Below are positions 1 through 11,089 of a DNA stretch of 64,000 nucleotides, one piece after another (position 1 is the first letter of the stretch; each line of letters starts with the position of its first letter). A model generated the notes under the pieces. That model was not told the DNA's origin. It saw only the letters and a list, made by a program, of their open reading frames with translations, and did no database searches. A program made the position numbers and the translations under genes. Source of the stretch: Phymatolithon calcareum (Eukaryota > Rhodophyta > Florideophyceae > Hapalidiales); assembly GCA_977006965.1 (NCBI GenBank), contig OZ345361.1:1302001-1366000 (forward strand), written 5' to 3'.

Positions 1-698
1 TTACAAAGGAAATCTTTGTCGACAAGCTGATTCGCGCGAAGTATCAAGACAATCTTGAGTTCATGCAATGGGTTAAGGGCTACTTTGACTTGCATGCGAG
101 CGAGGATGCGCTGAACTATGACGGTCGCGCGCGCCGCGAATCAGTTGGCAGAATCGATCGTCCTGCAACCCGGCCGGAGCCCAAGACCACCGCCGCATCA
201 CGCGCCCGCACTACCAGCGCTGCCGCGCTCCGGCAGCCGATAGCTCCACCACCGCGCGCGCGTCGCGTCACCCCCGGCGCGGCCGCGTCAAAGCGTGCTG
301 GTGCCCGTGCCGTAAATACGGTGAAGAAGGAGGAATATGACGCCGTGAAGAAGGAGTGTGAGGAACTCACATTGCTGATAAGGGAAGGTGACCAAGAGCG
401 TGAGTTCTATTTCCAGAAGCTTCAGCAGATTGAAAGCATTCTGCAAGACCTCGACGAGAAGTACAAAGGAGAGGAATTGGACCCGTTGCTCGTTGAAGTT
501 GCCGGACTTATCAAAGATGTACTGTATGAACAGGACCCGCGCGACGGAGGAGAGGCAGGGGAGTATGTAGATGAAAATCAGGAAGGAGAATACACTGGGG
601 AATTGGAACCTGCCGATGAAATACTTCAACCAGAGGAGCAGGCAGGGCTGGCGGTGGGACAAATGTCTCTTGAAGACCAGGAAGGAGGTGCTTACTAA
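1..698 (+). CDS. EB1: EB1-family microtubule plus-end binding protein (5' partial)
   Basis: The frame is open from the window edge (first full codon at base 3), so the start lies upstream. The first residues match the end of an EB1 calponin-homology domain (the KYQDNLEFMQWVKGYFD block). A basic Ser/Pro/Ala-rich linker follows, then a coiled coil and EB-homology domain (YDAVKKECEEL, then FYFQKLQQIESILQDL), and an acidic tail ending in Tyr, like the EEY/F tail that recruits CAP-Gly proteins in this family. EB1 tracks growing microtubule plus ends in the cytoplasm. The gene is convergent with the aminotransferase gene that follows, with about 260 bp between the stops. The internal ATG at 63 lies inside the CH domain and is not the true start. 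Confidence 0.9.
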   Translation, partial: TKEIFVDKLIRAKYQDNLEFMQWVKGYFDLHASEDALNYDGRARRESVGRIDRPATRPEPKTTAASRARTTSAAALRQPIAPPPRARRVTPGAAASKRAGARAVNTVKKEEYDAVKKECEELTLLIREGDQEREFYFQKLQQIESILQDLDEKYKGEELDPLLVEVAGLIKDVLYEQDPRDGGEAGEYVDENQEGEYTGELEPADEILQPEEQAGLAVGQMSLEDQEGGAY

Positions 699-962
699 TG
701 CTTCCTACTCGAAGAAGGTGGTGGGCTTATACCGCCTGCTCTCTGGATCCCGAGTCATATGCAAATTCGTGTGCCGTCCTGCTGATTGCAGAAGCCTGAA
801 GATCATTATTGCTCTCTTCGCCTTGAGGTTTCCATCCTTGAACATACCCGCGGAACAGTAGATCTTCTTGTGATCTATGTATGGAAGAACAGCTGAGTTA
901 AAAGTCACAGTTTATGTTCGTTACATCCGCTTTCATAATCTCTTTCGTCAGTGTATCTATCA

Positions 963-2261
963 TTACTTGGTAACTTGGTGAATTGCATTGGCAAGGTACT
1001 CAACATTGCGGGAAGTAACGCCAGCCATAGAAATGCGGCCGTTCGCCGTAAGGTAAACGGAAAAGTCGCTCGTGAGTTTCTTCACCTGCTCGGGTGTGAG
1101 TCCGGAATAACAAAACATGCCATTCTGGTCAACTATGTGGTCCCAGCTAAGTTCGCTTCCCAATTTCTCCAAGTTGGCCTTGAGAAGCGTTCGCATCGAA
1201 ATAATGCGGTCCGCCATGCCCTTCATCTCCGTACGCCAGCTTTTCTCGAGTTCGGCATCTCCGAGAATCTCGTTCACAATGCGGACGCCGTGCAGCGGGG
1301 GATTGGACCACATGGGACGAGCGATGATTTTGAGCTGTGAGTTGATTGCCGCAGCCTCCTCTTTAGAATCTGTGAGGACCGACATGCACCCCACACGATG
1401 TCCGTACAATCCGAAATTCTTGCTTTTGCTCTGGCACAAAATTATACGATGGCCGTCCTCGACAAACAGACGGAGACTGGCGGCATCGACGTCGGCGTCG
1501 CCGCTGGTGAAACCCTGATAGGCCATATCGAAGAGAGGGAGCAGTTCACGCTCCTTCATTACGGCGCTGATCTGACGCCACTGCTCAAGATTCGGATCCA
1601 CACCTGTCGGATTGTGCGCACAGGCGTGCAGCAGTACGACGGAGCCGATCGGAGCGGCATTGAGGGAGGACAGACAACCGTCAAGGTTAAGGCTCTTCGT
1701 AGCAGGGTCATAATACGAGTAGGTATCAACGTCGCACCCTGAATCACGGAAGATATTCGGATGATTCGCCCAGGTCGGATTAGGGACAAGGACAAGCGGC
1801 TTCATCCCTGCCCCCGCTTTGTCAGAGTTGAGGAAACGGGCAAGCAAGACGCCGGCCATGCGAAGCGCACCTGTGCCGCTCAGAGTCTGGATGGCAGCGT
1901 AGCATCCATTGGTAATATAGGAGTTGTCAGTACCATAGGCAAGACGAACAGCTCTGTCAATGAAGCTCTGATCACCAACGACAGGTAGATATTCCATGTT
2001 CATCTTGGCACTGAATATGCGCCGCTCCGCCTCTTGCACAGCGGACAGCACCACCGGCTTTCCCTCGTCGCTACGATAGGCGCCAACACCAACGTTCATC
2101 TTGTTCGGGTTTTTGTCCGCATTGAAGGCAAGTGTCACGCCGAGGATAGCATCTTCGGGACCCTTCGGCACATGGGCGAAACGGCTTCCAATTGAAGATC
2201 GCTCACTCGCAATGGCGCTGAAGCCACGAGCGGCGCGCTGCAAAATTGAGCGGGAGGCCAT
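963..2261 (-). CDS. AAT: Aspartate aminotransferase, probably mitochondrial
   Basis: This 432-residue protein is the usual length for a mitochondrial precursor. It converts aspartate and 2-oxoglutarate to oxaloacetate and glutamate. Visible family blocks are VGVGAYRSDEGKP near the N-terminus, the HACAHNPTGVDP substrate/PLP loop, the PLP-lysine region SKSKNFGLYGHRVG, and the C-terminal NGRISMAGV block with the carboxylate-binding Arg. I chose the ATG at 2261 (MASRSILQRAARGF) because the conserved domain follows after about 30 residues, and that leader is Arg/Ser-rich without acidic residues, as in mitochondrial targeting peptides. The frame stays open upstream to 2606, but those residues look like non-coding translation. 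No intron is needed. Confidence 0.93.
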   Translation of the reverse strand: MASRSILQRAARGFSAIASERSSIGSRFAHVPKGPEDAILGVTLAFNADKNPNKMNVGVGAYRSDEGKPVVLSAVQEAERRIFSAKMNMEYLPVVGDQSFIDRAVRLAYGTDNSYITNGCYAAIQTLSGTGALRMAGVLLARFLNSDKAGAGMKPLVLVPNPTWANHPNIFRDSGCDVDTYSYYDPATKSLNLDGCLSSLNAAPIGSVVLLHACAHNPTGVDPNLEQWRQISAVMKERELLPLFDMAYQGFTSGDADVDAASLRLFVEDGHRIILCQSKSKNFGLYGHRVGCMSVLTDSKEEAAAINSQLKIIARPMWSNPPLHGVRIVNEILGDAELEKSWRTEMKGMADRIISMRTLLKANLEKLGSELSWDHIVDQNGMFCYSGLTPEQVKKLTSDFSVYLTANGRISMAGVTSRNVEYLANAIHQVTK

Positions 2262-3180
2262 GGTGGGGACGTGGGGAAAGGATATTGAGTGCGGACGAAA
2301 TGCTAATAAACGCCCAAGGATGAGCACCTTCAAGGTGGAGGCTGCGCAGTGGACGGTGCCGATAGGTATCATAAACGCGGACAAGTGGACGTCGACTCTC
2401 TCCGGACAACGGCGGACCATTGTGTGTAATGCACTGAAAGAATTATCAAAAATGGGGCAATATCGGCGGATTGCTGACATCTGGCTTAGCGATTGAAATG
2501 ATAAGCAAAGATTGGTGGACCTTCCAACTGTCCAATAAACACTAGATTCCTGATTTTGGATAACCAATTGTTGCACGTTATGATGATGATGATAACGACT
2601 GTCCACATAGGTGGACAGTGTCAGCCTACTTCGTAATTGTACTGGATAATATAATACGAATAGCCTCCTGATTGGATCGCTTTAAAAATGTTATGAGGCA
2701 GGAGAAGTCGTCTTAGCATTGCTACCGTACGCTCCCATCACGGACCTTGTCCATGAGAAGTCGGACAAAGTCTGGATTGCACCAGATGACAATCTACAGT
2801 CAAGTCTTCCCGAAGCATCTGAATTTCCTGCTTCAATCCAGCTGTTCCACGCTCGATGCAAATCGTCTATTGTCTGGGCGGCAACGAATCTGCCATCTCA
2901 TAATCTTTACCATGTTTCCGTATTCCATGAAGGTCGAGCTCCAAGCTCTGATATAAAATTACTGTGGCATTGAGCGCATAGCCATCGGGAGTGCAATGGG
3001 TCCTAGTTTAGCCATACATCGGTCCATGCACGTCATATCACTACGCCCAGGTTGCCGATTTGTACATGTGCACACCAAGGACAAAACTCTTCAGTTGCCC
3101 CTGGAACTTGCTACAAGGGTGACCAGGGTGGGAGAGTCACGTATGGTACAAAGTCATCGGGGTCCTTCAACACCTGTATG
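2262..3180. other. Intergenic stretch, no gene recognised
   Basis: This stretch holds only short ORFs without recognisable motifs. A small hairpin lies at 2597-2618 (ACTGTCCAC, 4-nt loop, GTGGACAGT). It must contain the promoter of the aminotransferase and the 3' flank of the serine dehydratase gene. Confidence 0.4.
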
Positions 3181-4176
3181 TCACAATTGAGCTTTTTTTG
3201 CTCCTGTGCTCTTAATCCAGCTCTCAAGCAACTCCGGAGAAGCCATATTTCCACCACACACAACAATCACAATCGGTCCTTCTCCAATCCTGTTTACCCC
3301 GCCCTTCTTAACCACTGCCGCAATCGCCGCACCACAAGCCGGTTCCACAAGCAATCTATGATGCACAGCAAGCAGCGAGCACGCCTCTGCGGCCTCCCGA
3401 TCGCTGACCACCACACTCTCAACCGGGCGTCCACTATTCACCCACTCCACGCACTTCTCAGCGACAATGCAAGCACCGAGAGACTTCGCAATCGACGTCA
3501 CCTCGCCGATACTCACCGCCTTCCCCTCCGCATACATCGCCGCGAAACTCGCTGCACCTTCCGTCTCTGCTGCAACAATGGGCACATCACCCCATCCGAC
3601 GTCTTGTAGTCCCTTTGCGACTCCACAGAACAGGCCACCGCCCCCGACGCTCAACGCCACAGCCGAGGGACGCATTCCCTGCATATCATCGACAATTTCC
3701 GCGGGCAGCGATGCAATACCGGCCCAAAGGTCGGGATGATCGAAGGGAGACACATGCGTAGCAGCACCAGTTATGTTCGCCTCTTCGACAACAGCACGTG
3801 CGCGGGTGTCAGCCTCGTCCCACACGGCGCCAAAGGTCTCCACTTCTGCTCCGAGAGAGCGCAATCGACGAACCATGAATGCAGGCGTGGTGGTCGGCAC
3901 GACGATCGTGGTGCGGAGGCCGAGTTTCGCACCGGCGAAGGCTACGGCGGCACCCGCGTTTCCACCCGACGAGGAGACAACGTGACTAACGCCACTGGAG
4001 GCGGCACGCGATATTAAATTGCCATGCCCGCGGATCTTGAAACTGCCTGATGGTTGCGCACTGTCCAGCTTTAGCAGTACTGGGGCTCCGGCGAGCGCCG
4101 ATAGCACCGGCGACGGCACAAGCGGGGAATGGATGTGCATTGGAGTCACGGCGCCCCCGGAACCAGGAATTGTCAT
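3181..4176 (-). CDS. PLP-dependent L-serine/threonine dehydratase
   Basis: This is a 331-residue, single-exon protein of the fold-type II PLP family. The Schiff-base lysine sits in QPSGSFKIRG (Lys47), the substrate-binding SSSGGNAG loop is at about residues 68-75, and the glycine-rich phosphate-binding loop is SVGGGGLFCG (around 175). Near the C-terminus are VEPACGAA and VVCGGN. The length and the VEPACGAA block resemble eukaryotic cytosolic serine dehydratase (serine to pyruvate plus ammonia) more than biosynthetic threonine deaminase, which carries an extra regulatory ACT-like domain that is absent here. No targeting leader is evident, because the fold starts within about 20 residues of the Met. 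Serine racemase is a possible alternative assignment. Confidence 0.85.
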   Translation of the reverse strand: MTIPGSGGAVTPMHIHSPLVPSPVLSALAGAPVLLKLDSAQPSGSFKIRGHGNLISRAASSGVSHVVSSSGGNAGAAVAFAGAKLGLRTTIVVPTTTPAFMVRRLRSLGAEVETFGAVWDEADTRARAVVEEANITGAATHVSPFDHPDLWAGIASLPAEIVDDMQGMRPSAVALSVGGGGLFCGVAKGLQDVGWGDVPIVAAETEGAASFAAMYAEGKAVSIGEVTSIAKSLGACIVAEKCVEWVNSGRPVESVVVSDREAAEACSLLAVHHRLLVEPACGAAIAAVVKKGGVNRIGEGPIVIVVCGGNMASPELLESWIKSTGAKKAQL

Positions 4177-5636
4177 CGCGCACTTTTAGGAATGCTGACG
4201 GGGTCAAGTTGCGCAACAGAGATACTCTTTTCAAGAAGAATCGCACGCAGTGCAAGTAGAGTTGACATAATTCTGTTGAGGCAGAGGTTGAGCCGACGGT
4301 TGCGTGAGTGGAAGCCGCAGTGGAACCGGATCGAGTCACGTCGGTGCAATGTTATTCGACGTGTTCGGCTCTGATAGGTTGTTCTCACAGGATCATATGT
4401 TTTCTATCTTGATCCGCTTTTTTGTGTCCACAATCGTGGACAACTTGTGTGCGGGAATGCCGCAAAAGAACGACTGGCCAGTTAACGAAGCACTGTTTTG
4501 CATTGGACGCAGGAAAAAAAGAGAAACGAAACTTGGCTCATTCAAAATATATTTTAAAAAGTATAGCCCAGGGCATTAACATGCCCTGGCCTGCACTGTG
4601 CACTCGAAAAAAAGAGTCCTAAGGAAGGAGCGGTTTCGAATTCATGTTTATCCGCATTTTTGAAAACAGGCCAAATGGCATCTTCATGATGTGGACGCTG
4701 TCCGTGCCACCATTTCTCGAGGTGCTTGGCATCAAGATCAGGAAATATCTAATACAGTAAGTTGCTTGGTCCGCCATTCTTGAAGTACCATTGCACACTT
4801 CTAGAATATTGGTTGTCTTGACGGGGAGCGGTGAGCTGTGGTCACAGGCGTGTGAATCACTACTCTCGTGTTGTCAGCACACGGAGATTTGAGCTATTGC
4901 AAAAATTTCCTCGCTATGCTCCAAAAAAAAGCTGGAACTGACATTCTGTCATTAAATCGGCTCGCCCCAATCTCCTTGCCTTGTTCCAGACTGCTGGCCA
5001 TTCTCAGCGGTATTCCTGCGCCTTGATGCAACGGACCATCACGGTCCCCCTTTCCTCCAGGATGTGTCTATTTCTTTTCAACTTATTTCCACCCTTTTTG
5101 AGACAAGTCGTGTCTGTGTCACTGCAGGATATGCCATCAACTGTGGTAACTCAGACCTCGGGGCTAGTTCTTCTGCTTCTACGGAAGTGCAGTAGAAGGG
5201 GAAGCGGCGCTCGAGGAGAAAACTGAAAGATCTGCCCAGCATGTGACCGAGAAGTTGACTGACTTCTACTATGGCAAGTTGTTAATTCGTTAATACCCAG
5301 AATGAGATCAAGTGCGGGAACCTTTAGAGGCCCCCTAGTGCCTATTGTACGGCGACCGACCTGTACGTACAAATGTGCCAGAAACCTGAAACTCTTGTCC
5401 TCAATTGAGGACATCCAGTACAACAAACACTAGATTGAGTAACCTTAGTTTTGCTCGAGATTCTGCAATAAACAAACATGTTGTTAAAGACAACTCTCCC
5501 TCCGAGGCCAATATCTGCCTTGTTACTGCCCAGGACGTTGGTCTAGCTGAGTTCTCCCCTCGTCTCAGCGAGGAGTCTCTCCTGCACGCGGCTGTACTCT
5601 GAAGCGCAGTGATGGAAACGTCGACATATTGTTTCT
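4177..5636. other. Intergenic stretch, no gene recognised
   Basis: No supported gene was found. A perfect short hairpin lies at 4568-4589 (CCAGGGCAT, TAAC loop, ATGCCCTGG), beside an A/T-rich run. Other ORFs here are short and lack domain motifs. Confidence 0.4.
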
Positions 5637-6060
5637 TTCTTTATTGCAGAAAAACGCTAACTCAAGTTAGTGCCTGAGGATGTTTCCAAACAGCCCCTCA
5701 TTGTTCACGAATTTAAGTACTTCGGGCGGTTTCTCATTGCAAATTTCCTCTACTGTTTTGGTGCCAACTCTACCAATAGTCTGGCGTCTTGGTACAGTAC
5801 GTCCATTACAGCGTAAGAGTAGATGCTCAACGGTCTCCTTGGTTCACACTGAGCAGGCCTTGCATATAGGATCGTAATCAACCGAACCATCTTGAAAACC
5901 TGCCACCAGTGAGCAGCAATCTGCAGCAAGCTGATTAAGGGTGGTTCGTGGCTTATATTGAGCCCTGGGGTGGGAACTGCATTCTCCTTAGCTTTGTCGA
6001 ATGGCGCGGTTTGATGATGGACCGCGCAGCTTCTAGGGTTAAGGGTATATTTTGATGTGC
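5637..6060 (-). mobile_element. LINE fragment, 3' end of the RNase H-bearing family
   Basis: On the minus strand this matches the 3' portion of the LINE seen more fully at 19590-21570. It has the same C-terminal region and the same 3' end, which reads as a TTTCTTTCTTTATTGCAG-like run on the plus strand. The frame is broken. It is a 5'-truncated, dead insertion. Confidence 0.6.
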
Positions 6061-6845
6061 CACCAGACTTGACTTCGTATTGCGTCGACATATTCGTTCA
6101 AAGGGCTGAAGAGTTGTATGAAGCAGCCGCGTTCAACGGAAATACATGCAGGGTTTTCTCCGTGATGCTATCACTTGGAGTGTTTATTTTCCGGCATGGG
6201 AGCCTCTGGCTTCATGGGAGAGCCATCGGCGTGTGGTAAGCATTGTCAAGACACGAACAACAAGAGTACATCGAGACCGATGCCTGCATTCGTGCCGCTC
6301 GCTACAGTAGAATTCATTTTTCAGGTCAGAGATGTATTCTGGCCGTGAGACTACGTCCACGATATTTGATGCAGAGGCGGAAATTTTAAGCGACAGTCAG
6401 CTTGACGTCAGGCTTCCACAAGCCACAAGTACTGCATTTCAAAATCCTTGTAAGTTTATGCCGATTTTTCCAGCAATGCATACTATATTTCAAAATAACA
6501 TCCATTTCATGGCAAATATTTATGGGTGCCAAGGAGCGGGTACAAAAATTTAATTCAAAAAAGTGGCTTTCGGAAACGTCAAAATACAAGGAAAACCTGA
6601 ATTCCCACCAATCAGCATGCTTTTCTGTGATGTAAGTACCAAAATTTCCAAACGCTAATCGCCCGAAGTGTACCCACAGCCTCCGAAAGGGGGAGTATAT
6701 CCAACTACGGCACCCTTCCAAGGGTTCTTGCTCTCCGACACTGGCTGTAGACGCATCTGATCCCTGCTTCGCACACTTGGACCGAACCTCCGCCACCTAC
6801 ACTGTGCGTACAAGGAAATTTCCCAAGAACCCTATTTCGAACATC
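6061..6845. other. Intergenic stretch upstream of the dynein light chain gene
   Basis: I see no gene here. The A/T-rich part around 6430-6650 should hold the promoter and 5' UTR of the downstream light-chain gene. An in-frame ATG at 6777 precedes the start I prefer, 6846. Confidence 0.35.
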
Positions 6846-7450
6846 ATGACCGTGAGCCAGATCCCGACAAACTCCGATCCCAAGTCGGATGTTGGCACGA
6901 GCGGGGGCTCTGTCAAAACAACCCAGGTGTGTGACGAAGCCTTCGTGCGCAGTGCGGTTAACGAGGCTGTCGAGGAAACCATCGGGACAGCAAACTACAC
7001 ACATGACACCACTACGCAGTGGACGAATTCCATTGTTGAGAGCCTTGTTCGAAAATTTGTCAACATTGATCGCGAAAACAAGTATATCGGTATGTCGTCC
7101 GCTCCCATTCCTTCTTCGCGTGTTGATGAAACTCCGTCCTGACGCTTTCTTCGCATGGCTGAGATGCTTTCGTCTTTACGGCACGCCAGTCTCGTGCATG
7201 ATTGTTCAAAAGTCTGATGCCGGAATGCGTTCCGCCACATCTTGTTTCTGGAACGCTCAGACCGACAGTGGCCACTCCGTGACGTAAGTTCCTCCCAAAA
7301 TTCCCGCCTATTCCACCATGTCAGAGTCCGTTATGCTTCCGTAAGGTCTAACTCTTTTGCCATCAATTTGCGTCATCTCGGTGATTTTTGTGCAGAACCG
7401 AGCGCTCTGATATGTACATCATCACCACAGTCTTCATCTGCAAGGCGTAA
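6846..7450 (+). CDS. DYNLT1: Tctex-type dynein light chain (DYNLT), three exons
   Basis: Exons are 6846-7089, 7190-7283 and 7396-7450, and together give 130 residues. Introns of 100 and 112 bp have clean signals (GTATGT..CAG and GTAAGT..CAG), and the phases join exactly. Exon 1 carries FVRSAVNEAVEETIG and TTQWTNSIVESLVRKF. Exon 2 carries SCMIVQKSDAGMRSATSCFW. Exon 3 carries RSDMYIITTVFICKA. This is the whole Tctex/DYNLT fold in order. The family dimerises and binds dynein intermediate chain and cargo. The start at 6846 gives a short N-terminal tail as in relatives; an ATG at 6777 would add 23 residues. The gene is convergent with the Sec24-like gene. Confidence 0.9.
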
Positions 7451-7694
7451 CTGAGCCCAGGGGATATAACAGAGCTCGTCTCACTCAGGACAGTTGGACT
7501 CATACCCGCCCCACTAGTACGCTTGGCACAATCCATCGTCTCTATTGTAATTGTTCACATCCTTAGAATTGTATCAGCATCGTCGGAATCGACCTTGATC
7601 GTGCGAAGACCCCGAAGCGTTTTCTATATTGCACAGTGATCATAACTAAACAGCTTAAGCCCCTTTGCTTTCTTTATTGGCGCTGCAGAATTGA

Positions 7695-10402
7695 TTAAAC
7701 GCTCTCTGCCAAGACCCGCACTGTTGCAGACCCCGGTGCCAACATCTTGCAGTATCCATAGAAAGTCATCTCATTGATCGCCTTGACGGTTCGTAAACGA
7801 GGCAATCGAAGTCGCGACTCTCTCGCCGGTGCCGACACAAGATACGATTCTATTAGCTTTGCAGATTCCTCTCCTTGCTTCAGTGGCCACAACTGACATG
7901 GGAAGCTGCGCTGTTTCGCAACCTTCTGCGCGGACTTTGTCACAGCTTCTTCCGCATCACTTTCTGCCGCCGATCCCACCAACAGGAAAATATTGAAACC
8001 GGCATCCAGCACCATGACAGAATCGTCACGTAACGACGTAACGTCAAGAGGAACCTCCGCCATGAGTCCAGTATCCTCATCCGCGATAGCATTTGTGAAC
8101 AACCGTGGCGAGAGAAGCAGCGACGCCAAGGTACCCTCAAGTCTGAGGAATAGCGCTCGTTGAATGAGCGCACTGTCACTGTTTCCGTGTCTTTCCAGCA
8201 TGAAGCCTCGACGTAGCTCAAACAGCAATCTAGCGACACTGACGCACTTCAAATCTGCATTGAGTAGTGCCTTCACACTGAGGTCAACCGCGCGCGCTGC
8301 GACAACCGGCTGTGTGAGTCCGTTATTGCTGACAATACACGCCTTACCCAGCACAACGGCGGAAACCTCGGAGTCAACTGAGTCTAAGAAGTCAGAAGTA
8401 TTCTTCGTAATTGGAATGCGCACCGTGATAACTCTTGTCACAAATGATGATTTGGCAGCAAGCTGCATTACAATGTGTGATGGAAATTCATTTGCCCCAC
8501 CGGCGGACACATGTGGCTGCAAAGTTACCGTGAATCCTGCAGTAGGATCAACGCCCGGAACAGCATACGTGTGCGGCGCTGCGGTCGGAAATGCGGGGCC
8601 AATGACTCTTGACACCGTCAGCGGCGAGGACACACGGATGGACACCACACCTGGATTTGTCGATCGCTGTGCCAGAAAACGAGCCGAGTTTGCCAGTTCA
8701 GTGCCGGACACAAAGCCATGTGCTCCGCTGTATACAATTCCACCCCTCGAGCGTCTAGCAGCGCCCAGTATAGCATTCGCGGCATAGTCGTCGGTAGCTC
8801 CAAAGCATAGGAAGTCAAGAGCCAGGCGCATATCCCCGGCACGGCTTCCAAGTGCTTCAAATCTCGCCCGTAAGGCTGTATCGAGCTCTCCTGCGGGCGG
8901 TACGATAGGTTCACCGGTTGGCGATTTGGTTTCCTCCAATGTAGGACTTCCTGTCATTAGCGTGATAACACGAGAATTCTCCGTATCTGCCACGCCAGCA
9001 AGGAGCTCCAAGGCGACATTTAGTGCTTCATCCAGTCGTCGCGGTTCCATTACCTCGTCCGTGTCATTCGAGCGACGAAGAGGCAATTCCTCGCCATCAT
9101 CGGCGCCAACTGCGCCATGATCAATAGACGCAGTGACGGCGCGATGCAAAATCGCAAGTACCCGTTCTGAGGGGACTATAGGAGCATCGTTGCTCGTGGG
9201 CAGGTCACAGAAATAAATCTTCTTCTCCGCGGGCTGCATACGTGCGGCACGTGTCGCGCTTAAGAGATCTAGCGCAACAGGGGCGGGGGCGGTGATGTTG
9301 CTGAAATCCGCCACGGCTACACCGGCACCGTACGTGATCAGTGCGAACATTTTGCCGCTCTCTGCGGCGCACTCGTATGTCGCGCGAGCCGCGATGCGTG
9401 CCCATTCGGCTTCGGAAATCCGCAACCGTTCATCGAGCAATAATACGATGGCCTGGCGATGCGGTGCGGCAGGGATGTGCGGCGTTTTGCTGGCGTAATC
9501 CACGACATCGGCAACGAGCTCTGGATGATCGTCGGCGTTTGCCGTTGACACATTGAAGGCACCCTCTGCAACGGCATTATCGCTTCGTGCGCAGAAGGCA
9601 CATGTCCATGTAATCGCGCCTGCAAGCACTGGACCTGCGCCGTTACCCTTGGCGAGAAAGGAGCCGCACGTACCGCAACGCTGTGGATCACGAGATACTG
9701 AAGAGATTCCAGAAAGATCACCAAAAGGAGACCAAACAAAGCCTAAGGGAAGACCCTGACAATGAGAGGATGCAGGACAAGATCAAAAAATTGTCAGCAT
9801 TAGAACCGATACCTGGCCAAATGGAAAAGAATGGCGCCATGGATCGGGCTACTTACAAGAGATTCAAGCTGAGTGCGGTCTATAATTGCACTGGATGCGC
9901 ACAAGCGAAGAGCTGGAAAGGAAAGCGAGGGACCTTCATTGTCGTCGTCGAATTCCTCGGTCAATTTTGCGCCATTTTGAACTCCCTTATCAAACTTTGG
10001 TTCTGGCTGCGCTGCGCTGTCCTGCTTCTCCACCTTTTCTTCAGTTTTCACAACAAGCTCCACCTTCTTGCTATTAATGTCTTCATCCGGTTCGTTCTCT
10101 TTTGTTTTAAGATGGGCGACTGCACTAGCCAGAGCATTAACTTGGGCCGCATCCGCTTTCCTATCGGCGCTTGCACTGGTGGAAATTGCTGTATTAGATG
10201 CCGGTTTCGGATCGGATTCGACAGCTGGAGCTTCGCGCTCGGGTTCGGGTTCGGGCTTGGGCCCGAGCGTCCTGTGGAATCGCTCAAGAAAGGACAGGTG
10301 CTTAGGAACAGTAACGCCTTCCTCCGGAATAGTGAAGGCGGCTGCCGGCGCAGTGCCGCGAGGCACCCGCGCAGGCCCTGAAAATGCTCGGCCGCTGGAC
10401 AT
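7695..10402 (-). CDS. SEC24: Sec24-like COPII coat subunit, two exons
   Basis: Exon 1 is 10402-9857 and exon 2 is 9755-7695 (minus strand). The 101-bp intron begins GTAAGT and ends in a pyrimidine-rich tract plus CAG; both ends are phase 0. The spliced protein is about 868 residues: a low-complexity, charged N-terminal region (about 160 residues), then GLPLGFVWSPF, a C-x2-C..C-x2-C zinc finger (CGTC..CAFC), a von Willebrand-like trunk (AIVLLLDERL), a beta-sandwich, a helical region, and a gelsolin-like end (SVMVLDAGFNIFLLVG). The long N-terminal tail and PLGFVWSPF junction favour Sec24, the cargo-binding subunit at ER exit sites, over Sec23. The sequence is quite divergent, so the Sec23/Sec24 distinction is not absolute. 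The start codon (10402) is my choice; the frame is open to 10582. Confidence 0.78.
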
Positions 10403-11089
10403 GTCCGCCACAGCTCCAAGATCTGAAGAGAAGCACACGACGACGCGCCTACCTTCGTTACGAGCGAGCTGACAATAACCAGTTATTGGTATACCGCTCT
10501 TTGTTCTGCTGCGGCAAAGAGCACTGCTGACACCAAACATAACCGTCGAAATGTAAGATTCTGTAAGCACAAGAAAAATCAAAATATTCCAAGGTTTAGA
10601 AAACTTTCAAAGATTCTTGGCGTCAGTCTATTGTTGACTAGAAGTTCCATTCAGGCGAGACTGTGACGGCTTTTATTATCGCAAATGTGAAGCTCCCACC
10701 TCATGGAGCACGGTAACTTCTTCAAGATGTACAGGGCATTAGCCTGTGAGCTTCAAACTAGTGCACGAGAGTGAAGAAAAAGTTTGCTTTTGACATCTGT
10801 GAAAATTGGCTCCCGAACACTCCGCGCCATATGTCGCGTCAAGAAAAGCTACACTGTTTCTCTGAAGGGGTGTAGAGGCGAGCAGGGTCAGCAATGAGAA
10901 CATTTTTTCTAATTTGAAGAACGATGAAGTTCTGTAGCAGGAAAGGGGGGGAAGAGGTTGTATTCTAGCAGCTTTGACGCCAGAAATGGAGAACACTAGA
11001 GCATCTCCTTTCCAATAACGATCCTTCGCTCTCTCATATCTTCTGGAATTTGATTCTCCAACACCAGATGATTGTCTGTTGGTTGTTTC
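10403..11089. other. Intergenic stretch, no gene recognised
   Basis: This probably contains the promoter of the Sec24-like gene. No conserved ORF was seen. Confidence 0.35.

Noticed and set aside
2262-2606. Extended N-terminus of the aspartate aminotransferase beginning with a His run.
   Set aside because: The extra 115 residues show no family similarity; a good targeting leader begins at the internal Met at 2261.
9292-9498. Plus-strand frames inside the Sec24-like gene.
   Set aside because: They lie wholly within a better supported coding exon and lack motifs.
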